Positions 8,839 to 16,648 of a stretch of 28,790 nucleotides of DNA are shown piece by piece. This stretch comes from 70-18 sp041691815. GTDB taxonomy: Bacteria > Pseudomonadota > Alphaproteobacteria > Acetobacterales > Acetobacteraceae. The translations under genes and the position numbers were made by a program. Numbering within the stretch: the stretch's first letter is position 1; each line of letters opens with the position of its first letter. The notes beneath the pieces were generated by a model that was given only the letters and a program-made list of their open reading frames with translations, was not told where the DNA came from and did not search any database. Location of the stretch: positions 1-28,790 of the forward strand of contig JBEPTZ010000053.1 of assembly GCA_041691815.1 (NCBI GenBank), read 5' to 3'.

Positions 8839-9680
8839 AACTTGCCAGTTTTGCAGTTGCCGGCCGCGAAGGCTACGGCATCGTGTCGGGCAACGGGGTG
8901 ATCGACGCGGCCGGTCGTCTGGGCCCGGCCTACCCGACGCTGCGCAGCGTGCTTGCGGCAGGCGCGCTACCGCGGCTGCAGGCATTGGCCGGCGAGGCGC
9001 CGGACCATGGTCTCGACGAGATCACCTTCGCGCTGCCGGTGCCCGACACCAGCAAGATCATCTGCATCGGCCGCAATTATCGCGGCCATCTTGCCGAGGC
9101 CGGCGCGAAGCTGCCCGAGAAACCCAGCGTGTTCATCCGCACACTGGAATCATTCGTCCCGCATGGTGGCAATATGGTGCGGCCGTCCGCCTCGTCGGAT
9201 TACGATTATGAGGGGGAATTATGCCTGGTGATCGGTAGCACCGGCCGTCACATCGCCCGTGCCGACGCCCTGGCCCACGTCGCCGGCTATACCTGCATGA
9301 ACGAGGCCTGCCTGCGTGATTTTCAGTTCAATCACTCGCTGACCGTCGGCAAGAACTTTTACCACAGCGGCGCCATAGGCCCGTGGATCGTCACCGCCGA
9401 CGAGATCCCCGACCCGACCCGCCTGGTGCTGCGCACCCGCCTGAACGACCAGCAGGTGCAGCATACCCAGACCGATGACCTGATCTTCGATATTCCCGAG
9501 ATTGTTCGCTATCTCTCGGTGCTGCTGCCGCTGAATCCAGGTGATATCATCGCCACCGGAACGCCGGAGGGCGTGGGTTTCGCGCGCACGCCACCGCTCT
9601 GGCTGAAGCCGGGCGATGGGGTGGAAGTGGAGATTTCTGGGATCGGTGTGCTGCGCAATCGGGTGATCTCCGAAGTCTAG
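8835..9680 (+). CDS. Fumarylacetoacetate hydrolase (FAH) family protein
   Basis: 281 residues with an N-terminal cap of about 70 residues and the FAH barrel. The metal ligands appear as YEGELCLVIG (Glu126, Glu128). The third position, usually Asp in an NDxxxRD motif, is Glu157 here (NEACLRDFQ), a conservative change. GKNFYHSGAIGPWIVTADE and GTPEGVG are further hallmarks. The family hydrolyses or decarboxylates/isomerises beta-diketo and oxo-enoic acids (fumarylpyruvate, 2-oxohept-3-ene-1,7-dioate, acylpyruvates). ATG 8835 overlaps the hyuB stop. As the gene after hyuAB it is well placed to act on the hydrolysed or carboxylated product. Confidence 0.92.
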   Translation: MKLASFAVAGREGYGIVSGNGVIDAAGRLGPAYPTLRSVLAAGALPRLQALAGEAPDHGLDEITFALPVPDTSKIICIGRNYRGHLAEAGAKLPEKPSVFIRTLESFVPHGGNMVRPSASSDYDYEGELCLVIGSTGRHIARADALAHVAGYTCMNEACLRDFQFNHSLTVGKNFYHSGAIGPWIVTADEIPDPTRLVLRTRLNDQQVQHTQTDDLIFDIPEIVRYLSVLLPLNPGDIIATGTPEGVGFARTPPLWLKPGDGVEVEISGIGVLRNRVISEV

Positions 9681-9706
9681 TCGATAGCTGCATGAGGAGA
9701 AATTTC

Positions 9707-9895
9707 ATGCCGGAAGTCTATGTGTATATGGTCGAGGGCCGGACCAAGGACCAGAAGCGCGCATTGATACGGGACATCACGCAATCCGTGGTCGCGCGCC
9801 TGCAGGTCGACGCAGCGAATGTGATGGTGCAGATCATCGAGTCGTCACGCGACAACAAGGCCAAAGGCGGAGTGCTGTTCAGCGAGCGAGAGTGA
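9707..9895 (+). CDS. 4-oxalocrotonate tautomerase-like protein
   Basis: 62 residues including Met, the classic 4-OT subunit size. An in-frame ATG at 9692 exists, but the start at 9707 is chosen for two reasons. It leaves Pro as residue 1 after Met removal, the catalytic base of this superfamily. It also has GAGGAGA (9694-9700) 6 bases upstream. Arg11 (VEGR) and the C-terminal KGG hinge align without gaps to canonical 4-OT. The positions of canonical Arg39 and Phe50 are instead Met39 and Lys50, so the active site is altered. It is the last gene of the operon, 26 bases after the FAH gene. Expected role: enol/keto isomerisation of a dienoic acid, or a related activity. Confidence 0.88.
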   Translation: MPEVYVYMVEGRTKDQKRALIRDITQSVVARLQVDAANVMVQIIESSRDNKAKGGVLFSERE

Positions 9896-9903
9896 CACCG
9901 CGA

Positions 9904-9931
9904 CTGGCCGGCCGACGTAGCCGGGGGCCAG
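9904..9931 (+). terminator. Possible terminator hairpin after the tautomerase gene
   Basis: CTGGCC (9904-9909) pairs with GGCCAG (9926-9931), with extra GGC/GCC pairing inside. It begins 9 bases after the stop codon of the last operon gene. There is no T run, so rho-independent function is uncertain. The surrounding 170-base gap separates convergent operons. Confidence 0.3.
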
Positions 9932-10037
9932 GCGCGCGCAGGCGATGTGGCGGGTTCTACGGGGCCGAATGATGTCCCCCGCTGTTGCTCGGCGCCGGCC
10001 GCCGATATGCTTGCGCGCACTCTGCTTGGTGCAATAT

Positions 10038-10057
10038 CACAGCAGGCTGATGCTGTG
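10038..10057. terminator. Inverted repeat between convergent operons, possible bidirectional terminator
   Basis: CACAGCA (10038-10044) and TGCTGTG (10051-10057) form a perfect 7-base stem with a 6-base loop. It lies just beyond the stop of the alpha/beta hydrolase (10069) and downstream of the tautomerase. It has no convincing T tract on either strand. Confidence 0.3.
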
Positions 10058-10068
10058 CCGCGCGTCGT

Positions 10069-10959
10069 TCATGACGCCAGCACACGACGCGCAAATGCGC
10101 TGAGTTCGCGGGCGAACCGGTCGGGGGCCTCGAAGAACGGCGAATGACCGATGCCGGGATAAACCGGCAATTCGGCGCGCGGGAAAGTCTCGGCGGCGTA
10201 GTGAGCGACCGCTGGCGGGACCAGACGGTCCTGATCGCCGATGGTGACGAGGATCGGGGTGGTAATGCCGCGGAGCGCTTCCTCCGGCTGGTCGGGACGG
10301 GCGTTAACCGCGGCGCGGACCAGCGGCGGCACGAGCATATTATAGGCCAGCATCTCCTGGAAACTTTGCTCATCCGGCTGGATACGGAAGCAACGGCGCA
10401 GGAACTCACGGGTGGCAGCGATGTTCCCCGAGATCTCCGGCCCGTTCATCAGCTGTCGCAGGGCCAGCCCGCCGGTGCCGCGCAGATCAGGGCGGGGCGA
10501 TATGCTGGAGGCAACCAGGTTGAGACCGGCGATGCGGGCGCTGCCGCGCATCGCGAGGTAGTCGAGCGACACGCGGCCGCCGAATGACCAGCCGACCAGG
10601 ACCGCACGCGCGACGCCGGTGGTCTCGATGACGGCGGCGATGTCGTCGGCCCAGGGGCGGGCGTGGTCGTATCGTGCGGGATCGAGCGGTTTGTCTGAGC
10701 CGCCGTGCCCGCGCAGGTCGAAGGTGATGAGCCGGAAATCGCGGGCAAGCGGGCCACGCAACTGGCGCAGCCAACTCAGATGGCACTGACCGAAGCCATG
10801 GATCATCACGATCGCTGGACCCGCCGGGTTGCCCCAACTCTGCACCGCCAGTTGCACACCGTCAGTGGCGGTGACAGTGAAGCGCTCTGCCTCGCCCGGG
10901 AGAGCCACGCCCTCGCCATGCGGCAGGTCGGCGACACTGGCGATAATATTCGGGCTCAT
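10069..10959 (-). CDS. Alpha/beta-fold hydrolase
   Basis: 296 residues with a complete catalytic set. The oxyanion-hole region is IHGFGQCHLSW (53-63), the nucleophile elbow GWSFGG has Ser125, the acid is Asp244 in GDQDRLVPP, and the base is His272 in GIGHSPF. No signal peptide is seen, so it is cytosolic. The family includes meta-cleavage-product (C-C bond) hydrolases, esterases, lactonases and haloalkane-type enzymes. The hydratase/aldolase neighbours make a C-C hydrolase or ester/lactone hydrolase attractive, but the sequence alone does not decide. It is the last gene of the TRAP operon, 88 bases after DctP. Confidence 0.9.
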   Translation of the reverse strand: MSPNIIASVADLPHGEGVALPGEAERFTVTATDGVQLAVQSWGNPAGPAIVMIHGFGQCHLSWLRQLRGPLARDFRLITFDLRGHGGSDKPLDPARYDHARPWADDIAAVIETTGVARAVLVGWSFGGRVSLDYLAMRGSARIAGLNLVASSISPRPDLRGTGGLALRQLMNGPEISGNIAATREFLRRCFRIQPDEQSFQEMLAYNMLVPPLVRAAVNARPDQPEEALRGITTPILVTIGDQDRLVPPAVAHYAAETFPRAELPVYPGIGHSPFFEAPDRFARELSAFARRVLAS

Positions 10960-11047
10960 CGTTCTTTCTACGCATGCAGGCGTTCAGGTAGACCGCACTG
11001 ACCGCCGGAGCAGGAACCCGCGCGGTGCGAGGGTCCCTTCCGGTCGG

Positions 11048-12058
11048 TCAGGTGAGCTTGCCGACGTGCTTCTCCAGCAACTCCCAGGCCTCGCTGCCGA
11101 GTTTCTGGCTCCACTCCTTGTAGAAGCCGGCCGAGCTGAGCTGAGCGCGGAAGCTGTCGGGCGTGGTGTCGTTGAAGATCATGCCCTTCTGTTCCAGTTC
11201 ACCCCGCACCCCGCTGTTCAGCTTGGCAGTGTCGACACGCTGATCGATCGCCGTTTCGTTGAGCGCATCCGCGGTGATCTTACGCAGGTCCGGCGGCAGC
11301 CGCTTCCAGGCCGCGGCGTTGCAGCATATCCAGAAGCCATCCCACACATGGTTGGTCATCGAGACGTATTTCTGCACCTCGTAGAGCTTGCCGGCAGTAA
11401 CTTGCGACAGCGGGTTCTCCTGTCCGTCCACCACATGAGTCTGCAGCGCCGAGTAGACCTCGCCGTACTGCATGCCGACCGGGGCGGCCCGCAGCGCGCG
11501 GAAGATCGCGACCAGGCTTGGCGCGATCGGCACCCGCAGCTTCAGACCCTCGAAATCCTTGGCCACCTTGATCTGGCGATTGCTGGTCGTGGTCTGGCGG
11601 AAGCCGAGGTCCCAGATCTTTTCCATCGGCACCAGGTTGGTCTTGGCCATGATCTGGCTGCGCACGTAGCCGCCGAGGTCGCCGTCCATCGCCTTCCAGA
11701 CCTGGTCATAGTCCTGCCAGACGAAGCCCATAGCCGGCGTGGCCGCCAGCGGCAGAATCGTCGAAAGGATCTGCCCGGTCGGTTGGCAGAACTGGATGGC
11801 ACCGCTGCGCGCCTGCGACAGAATTTCGTTGTCGCCGCCAAGCTGGCTGTCGGGAAAAACCTGGAATTCCATCCGGCCTTTCGACACGGCCTTCATCTTT
11901 TCGCCGGCTTCCATCAGGCGGGTGTTGAACGGGTGGTGAAACGGCGTGCTGGTGCCGATCTTGTAGACGAACTCGGCCGCGTGCGCGCCGCGGATGAGTG
12001 CCGGCATGGCCAGTACGGTGGCCGCGACTCCGGCAAAGAAGCGTCGTGTGACAGTCAT
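11048..12058 (-). CDS. TRAP transporter substrate-binding protein, DctP family
   Basis: 336 residues. The signal peptide MTVTRRFFAGVAATVLAMPALIRGAHA has a twin-arginine RRFF motif, so Tat export is plausible. The mature protein shows the DctP fold: the conserved ligand-carboxylate-binding Arg is in GLKLRVP (Arg175), and DGQENPLSQV lies at about 211-220. It delivers an organic acid from the periplasm to DctQM. The ribosome site AAGGAGG (complement of 12067-12073) has 8-base spacing to ATG 12058. Unusually it lies downstream of its membrane component. Substrate unknown; an acid processed by the hydratase, dehydrogenase and aldolase of the same operon is likely. Confidence 0.93.
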   Translation of the reverse strand: MTVTRRFFAGVAATVLAMPALIRGAHAAEFVYKIGTSTPFHHPFNTRLMEAGEKMKAVSKGRMEFQVFPDSQLGGDNEILSQARSGAIQFCQPTGQILSTILPLAATPAMGFVWQDYDQVWKAMDGDLGGYVRSQIMAKTNLVPMEKIWDLGFRQTTTSNRQIKVAKDFEGLKLRVPIAPSLVAIFRALRAAPVGMQYGEVYSALQTHVVDGQENPLSQVTAGKLYEVQKYVSMTNHVWDGFWICCNAAAWKRLPPDLRKITADALNETAIDQRVDTAKLNSGVRGELEQKGMIFNDTTPDSFRAQLSSAGFYKEWSQKLGSEAWELLEKHVGKLT

Positions 12059-12081
12059 GGACAGGTCCTCCTTAGTTTGTT

Positions 12082-12115
12082 GAGTGAGCGGGGATTGCCG
12101 AGCGAGTGGGGATTG
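12082..12115. repeat. Two-copy 18-base tandem repeat between dctQM and dctP
   Basis: GAGTGAGCGGGGATTG (12082-12097) and GAGCGAGTGGGGATTG (12100-12115) match at 14 of 16 positions with an 18-base period. They lie in the 91-base gap upstream of the dctP ribosome site. Origin or function unknown. Confidence 0.6.
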
Positions 12116-12149
12116 TTGATTGCTTGAGCGGGCGGCGGTAGCGAAGCGG

Positions 12150-14003
12150 TCAGACCAGCACGGTGGTAATCCATGGAACGGCGGCGACGATCAGCAGTCC
12201 CAGAAACAGCGCCAGGATATAGCGGCCGATATGCGGCAACCCCTCGTCCGGCGTGGCGCCGCCGATCGCGCTGGCGACGTAGTAGCCAACGCCGAACGGC
12301 GGCGAGAACAGGCCAATCCCCATGCTGAGAACGGCGACGATGGCGTAATGGATCTCGTTGACGCCAAGTTGCTGGGCGATCGGGAACAGCAGCGGCCCCA
12401 TGAGAACGATCGCCGGAATTCCCTCCAGTACGCTGCCAAGCACGATGAAGATGAGGATCGAGACCAGCATGAACGACAGGCCGCCGCCCGGGATCGTCTC
12501 GATCCAGTGGGCGAGGCCGCGCGAGATGCCGGTCTGGGTGATCGCCCAGGCCATCGCCGTCGCGGCACCAACGATGAGGAGGATCGCGCCGGTGAGGTTG
12601 ACCGTCTGCACCAGCATCGGGCCAAGCCGGCGCCAGTCGCATTCGCGATAGACCAGGGCGCCTACTACCAGGGCGTAGACGATGCCGATGGTGGAAACCT
12701 CGGTGGCGGTGGCGATGCCGCCGACGATCGCGTAGCGAATCACGAACGGCAGGGCGAGTGCCGGTGCTGCGATGAACAGGCTGCGCAGCACCACGATCGA
12801 TCTGGCTTTTGGCAGCACCGGTGTGTCGTCGCGCCGCGCACGGAACCACACCACGGAACACAGGATGACACCACCGACCAGACCCGGCAGCAGCCCGCCG
12901 GCGAACAGCGAGGCGATAGACACGCCGGTGACTGAGCCGATGGTGATCAGGATCAGGCTGGGCGGGATGGTTTCGGTTTGCGCGCCGGTGGCGGCCAGCA
13001 GGGCCACCAGGTCGCCGCGTGGCACGCCGCGCTTGATCATCTCGGGGAACAATACCGGGGCGATCGCCGCCATGTCCGCCGCCTTGGAGCCGGATATGCC
13101 GGAGACCAGGTAGATCGCCGCGATCAGCACGTAGGACAGGCCGCCCTTGATGTGGCCGAGAAGGTTGGCAAGGAAGCCGACCATCACCCGCGCCATGCCG
13201 GTCAGCTCGATCAGCAGGCCGAGGAAGACGAAAAGCGGGATGGCCAGCAGCACCGGGCTGGTCATCCCGGCATCCATCCGCGAGATAAGCACCGAGAGCG
13301 GGATATAGGTGGTCAATCCGAGATAGCCGAGCGTCACCAGCGCGAAGGAATAGGCGATCGGGATGCCAGTGAAGACGGTCAGTGCGGTGCCGCCCAGGAA
13401 GAAGATGACAAGGTTGAAGTTGCCCAACGCCGGCAGCAGCGGGGACAGCAGCATGAGGCCGCCGAACAGCCCCGCCACGATGGCGAGTGCGGCCAGGTCC
13501 AGCGCCTCCGGCCGGCGGCCGACCCGCAGCAGCATCGAAACCAGCATCAGCGCGATGCCGGCCGGCATCGCCGCCGCCCGCCAGGCCATCGACATATTGA
13601 CGGTGATCAGCGTAACCGGCTCCTCGGTCCGCACGTAGGCGAATGCCGGCAGCAGAATCACTGCCAGAAAGGCAAAGATTGCGAAGTCCGAGACGCGCTC
13701 CAGCAGTTGCCGCGTCCGCTGGGGTGCGCGATTGACCACTGCGGACATTCGCATATGGCCGCCCTCGCGCAGCGCCACCACCGCGCCGAGCATCGCCAGC
13801 CACAGGAACATCACCGAGGAGAGTTCGTCGCACAGCACCAATGGGTTGCCGAACACATAGCGGGCGGTAACGTTGGTCAGCAGCAGGCCGATCTCAACCA
13901 CCAGCGCCACCGCGCCGGCGCCCGCAATGGCGTGGCCGAGCGCGCGATCGATCCCGGCAAGCGGGTGGTCGCTACGCACTTGGGTCACGGCTGACACGGA
14001 CAT
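12150..14003 (-). CDS. TRAP transporter fused permease, DctQ-DctM (small plus large membrane subunits)
   Basis: 617 residues. Residues about 1-165 are a four-helix DctQ domain (EIGLLLTNVTARYVFGNPL and DELSSVMFLWLAMLGAVVALREGGHMRM are hallmark stretches). A linker helix follows, then from about 180 the roughly 12-helix DctM domain (IPIAYSFALV, AIPLFVFLGLLIELTGMARVM, GISGSKAADMAAIAPVLFPEM). It is the sodium- or proton-driven secondary transporter partnered with DctP. Start ATG 14003 has AGAGGAAA a few bases upstream. Q-M fusion is known in the family. It lies 91 bases after the hydratase gene and precedes dctP. Confidence 0.94.
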   Translation of the reverse strand: MSVSAVTQVRSDHPLAGIDRALGHAIAGAGAVALVVEIGLLLTNVTARYVFGNPLVLCDELSSVMFLWLAMLGAVVALREGGHMRMSAVVNRAPQRTRQLLERVSDFAIFAFLAVILLPAFAYVRTEEPVTLITVNMSMAWRAAAMPAGIALMLVSMLLRVGRRPEALDLAALAIVAGLFGGLMLLSPLLPALGNFNLVIFFLGGTALTVFTGIPIAYSFALVTLGYLGLTTYIPLSVLISRMDAGMTSPVLLAIPLFVFLGLLIELTGMARVMVGFLANLLGHIKGGLSYVLIAAIYLVSGISGSKAADMAAIAPVLFPEMIKRGVPRGDLVALLAATGAQTETIPPSLILITIGSVTGVSIASLFAGGLLPGLVGGVILCSVVWFRARRDDTPVLPKARSIVVLRSLFIAAPALALPFVIRYAIVGGIATATEVSTIGIVYALVVGALVYRECDWRRLGPMLVQTVNLTGAILLIVGAATAMAWAITQTGISRGLAHWIETIPGGGLSFMLVSILIFIVLGSVLEGIPAIVLMGPLLFPIAQQLGVNEIHYAIVAVLSMGIGLFSPPFGVGYYVASAIGGATPDEGLPHIGRYILALFLGLLIVAAVPWITTVLV

Positions 14004-14094
14004 GAATGTTTCCTCTGGCAGTCATTCTGGGAGTCTTCTTGGCGCGCCGGGTGTGCCCGGTCTGCGTGCTATGTCTGGTCGCGGCGCTGGGGGA

Positions 14095-14862
14095 TCAGCG
14101 CGTGATGGTGACCTCCGCAGCGCCAAAGCCGGTGAATGCAACCGAGACGGTGTCGCCGGGGCTCGCATAGTGCAAGCCGGTATACGTGCCTGTGGTGATG
14201 AGTTGGCCGATGGCGATGCCCGGTCCGTGACGCAACGCGTTGGCCAGCGCCACGGCGGGGATGATCGGGTTGCCGGTCGGGTGGCCCGCGGTCTTGCGGA
14301 CCACGACCGCGCCATTGATGCAGAGCATGGCTTCCAGTTGCGCAAGATCGGTGCCGCGCCAGTCGTGTCGCCTGGTGCCGAGAATATAGGCGCCATTGGA
14401 CATGCAGTCGGCGGTACGGTCGAGCAGGGGCGTACCGGCATAGTCGGTGAAGCGGGATGCGACGATCTCGATCCCGGCCACCGCGATGCTGGCGGCGGCG
14501 ACCTCTTCCGACTCATACGCCGCCGCGCGCGGCGGCAGCGGCCGGGCGAACAGGAAGCCGATCTCGGCCTCGATACCGAGCAGCGGCACGTCAGCCGCCG
14601 GAATGCTGGCCGGGCTCGGTAACAGGCGCGAGCCGAGGATGATGCCACGCATGACCTCGTGCTGCGCGGTGATCCCAACCTTCCAGCCGGCGACCCGATC
14701 GCCGAGTGCCGCAACGGTCGCATCCTGCGTCGCGTGCGCTTCTGCCAGCGTGGCCGGGCTGCTCCCCTGCGGCAGGCAAGCAATGCGGTTGCGACTGCGC
14801 CGCGCCTGGATGAGTGCCGCGACTGCGGCATCCAGCGCCACGGATTGCATGCCTGCCAGCAT
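14095..14862 (-). CDS. 2-keto-4-pentenoate hydratase-like protein (MhpD/HpaH family)
   Basis: 255 residues from ATG 14862, which overlaps the dehydrogenase stop by one base (TGATG). GTG 14865 and ATG 14850 are alternative starts. The family metal triad is visible: Glu98 and Glu100 in GIEAEIGFLF, and Glu132 in AGIEIVASRF. KVGIT and the GTYTGLHYASPGDTV C-terminal stretch also fit. The family adds water to 2-oxo-4-enoic acids or decarboxylates 4-oxalocrotonate, in the lower meta-cleavage pathways. With the HpaI-type aldolase two genes upstream, a hydration-then-aldol-cleavage sequence is plausible. Confidence 0.9.
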   Translation of the reverse strand: MLAGMQSVALDAAVAALIQARRSRNRIACLPQGSSPATLAEAHATQDATVAALGDRVAGWKVGITAQHEVMRGIILGSRLLPSPASIPAADVPLLGIEAEIGFLFARPLPPRAAAYESEEVAAASIAVAGIEIVASRFTDYAGTPLLDRTADCMSNGAYILGTRRHDWRGTDLAQLEAMLCINGAVVVRKTAGHPTGNPIIPAVALANALRHGPGIAIGQLITTGTYTGLHYASPGDTVSVAFTGFGAAEVTITR

Positions 14863-15827
14863 CACGCGGGCGCCAGCACGCGGATCGGTGCGCCGTCGAG
14901 AAAGCCAAGCACATTCTCGATACCCTGGCGGTAGAAGTCCTCGAAGGTGGCGGTTGTGCCATAACCGAGATGCGGCGTGAGCACCGTGTTCGGCAGGCGA
15001 CGGAACGGGTGCTCCGCCGGCAGCGGTTCATGCTCGTAGACATCCAGCGCGGCGTGGATCCGGCCGACTTCGAGTGCCGCGATCAGCGCGGGTTCGTCGA
15101 CCAGCGGTCCGCGCGAGGTATTGATCAGCAATGCCCCTGGTTTCAGGCGGGCGAGTTCGGCCGCGCCGATCAGGCCGCGCGTGCGGGGGGATAATACAAG
15201 ATGCAGGCTGATAACGTCGCTTTCGCCCAGCAGCGTCTCCTTGTCCACCCATCGCGCGCCTGCCGCCGCGGCCGTTTCCTGGGTCAGGTTCTGACTCCAG
15301 GCCAGCACCTTCATGTCGAGCGCGGCGCCGTAGCGGGCCATCAGGTGGCCGAGTTTGCCGAGCCCGATGACGCCGAGGGTCTTGCCGGCCAGCTCATAGC
15401 CGGGCGCCACGTCGGTCTGGAAGCGGCTTTGGCGCATGCTGGCGTCGGCGCGGGCGATATTGCGGGCGCCGGCCAGCATCAGGCCGAGCGCCAGTTCGGC
15501 GGTGGCGGTGCCGCTGCCGCCGCCCTCGGTGAAGGTGATGGCGACGCCCTGGGCGCGCAGCGCCACCATATCCACCGCGGCGGCACGGTGGCCGGTGAGA
15601 CTGAACAGCCGCAGCCGCGGCAGCCGACGCACCAGGCTGGCCGGAAACGCCGTGCGCTCGCGCATTGCCATCAGCACGTCGAATTCTTCCAGCCGGGCCG
15701 CAAGCGCGTCCTCACCATCCGGCTGGTCGCGGAAGAAGCTGATCTCGGCGCGGGTTGCGAGTGCGCGCCAGTCGGCGCTCTGCTCGGCGATGCCCTGCCA
15801 GTCGTCCAGGACGGCAATTTTCGTCAT
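14862..15827 (-). CDS. D-isomer-specific 2-hydroxyacid dehydrogenase family protein
   Basis: 321 residues. The NAD-binding GVIGLGKLG (152-160) is followed by an acidic/neutral strand. The catalytic triad of the family is visible as Arg239 (NTSRGPLVDE), Glu267 (DVYEHEPLP) and His286 (LTPHLGYGT). It interconverts a D-2-hydroxy acid and a 2-oxo acid with NAD(P). It sits between the aldolase (67-base gap) and the hydratase (1-base overlap). AGGAGA lies 7 bases before ATG 15827. The N-terminal substrate domain (MAMRERTAFP, SLTGHRAAAVD) resembles a clade often labelled phosphoglycerate-dehydrogenase-like, but the neighbours argue for a catabolic role. Confidence 0.92.
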   Translation of the reverse strand: MTKIAVLDDWQGIAEQSADWRALATRAEISFFRDQPDGEDALAARLEEFDVLMAMRERTAFPASLVRRLPRLRLFSLTGHRAAAVDMVALRAQGVAITFTEGGGSGTATAELALGLMLAGARNIARADASMRQSRFQTDVAPGYELAGKTLGVIGLGKLGHLMARYGAALDMKVLAWSQNLTQETAAAAGARWVDKETLLGESDVISLHLVLSPRTRGLIGAAELARLKPGALLINTSRGPLVDEPALIAALEVGRIHAALDVYEHEPLPAEHPFRRLPNTVLTPHLGYGTTATFEDFYRQGIENVLGFLDGAPIRVLAPA

Positions 15828-15894
15828 GAGGGGGTCTCCTGGCCTTGCTGCCGCCCCACGGCTGCGGCGCGCGCGGCGGCCGCGGGGAACGTGA

Positions 15895-16599
15895 TCAGGC
15901 GGCGAGCAGATGCCGTGATCCAGCGAGGATCACCTCGTTGATCCAGGCATATTGCATGAAATCCTCGCGTATCCGCTTGCCCGCCGCGTGGATCGCCTCG
16001 CTCGCGGTCGCCACCGCGGCACGGACATCGGCATGGCCGGGGTCGCCGGCGTGGCCGAGCGCCTGGGCGAGGTCCATCATGCCGAAACTGAAATAGTCGA
16101 CGCCATCCACCGCCGCGAGCCGACCCGCGACCTCGATGCCGGCAGCGCTCTCGATCATCAGGCACAGCGAGGTCGCGGCGTTGCAGGCGCGCAGGTGGGC
16201 GGGACGGTCCGCGATGGCGAGAAAGCTGGGGCGGCTGCCGCCGAACGAACGCTGCCCGAGCGGGGCGAAATAGGTGGCGGCAACGGCCTCGCGCGCCTGC
16301 TCCACGGTCTCGATATGCGGCACCACGACGCCACGCATGCCGCGATCGAGAAAGCGGGTGATGGTGGCGCTGGAGGCATCCGGCACGCGGGCGATAACGG
16401 TCACGCCATGGAGTTCGGCGGCAATGCAGGCGGCCTCGATGTCCCCGGCGTCGAAGCAACCATGCTCGCCGTCGAGGTAGATGAACTCGACATCGTGGGC
16501 GAGCAGTTCGATGACGCAAGGAGCGGCGAACGTCATATGGATGCCGCGAATCCGGCTGCCGTCGCGGGCGGCCTGCTTGACGATGTTTGGTGCGGGCAC
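15895..16599 (-). CDS. HpcH/HpaI aldolase family protein, second paralogue
   Basis: 234 residues, slightly short for the family but with all core motifs: LDGEHGCFD (His46), VIARVP (Arg71), metal Glu150 in LMIESAAG and metal Asp176 in GMMDLAQ. The start is a GTG at 16599 with GAGGA six bases upstream. It is the first gene of a six-gene minus-strand operon and diverges from LysR-2. Expected to cleave a 4-hydroxy-2-oxo acid to pyruvate (or a related oxo acid) and an aldehyde. It differs clearly in sequence from the aldolase at 484-1278, so it is not a recent duplicate. Confidence 0.9.
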   Translation of the reverse strand: MPAPNIVKQAARDGSRIRGIHMTFAAPCVIELLAHDVEFIYLDGEHGCFDAGDIEAACIAAELHGVTVIARVPDASSATITRFLDRGMRGVVVPHIETVEQAREAVAATYFAPLGQRSFGGSRPSFLAIADRPAHLRACNAATSLCLMIESAAGIEVAGRLAAVDGVDYFSFGMMDLAQALGHAGDPGHADVRAAVATASEAIHAAGKRIREDFMQYAWINEVILAGSRHLLAA

Positions 16600-16648
16600 G
16601 GGCGTTCCTCGTTTGTAGCGTTGCCGACAACACTAGCGCAGGATCGCA

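Noticed and set aside
9692..9706. Earlier ATG for the tautomerase gene
   Set aside because: It would bury the catalytic N-terminal proline and ignores the well-placed ribosome site at 9694-9700.
12055..13833. 592-codon minus-strand frame overlapping dctQM
   Set aside because: It is a shifted-frame shadow of the DctQM gene; the translation is Arg/Gly/Asp-rich and lacks membrane segments.
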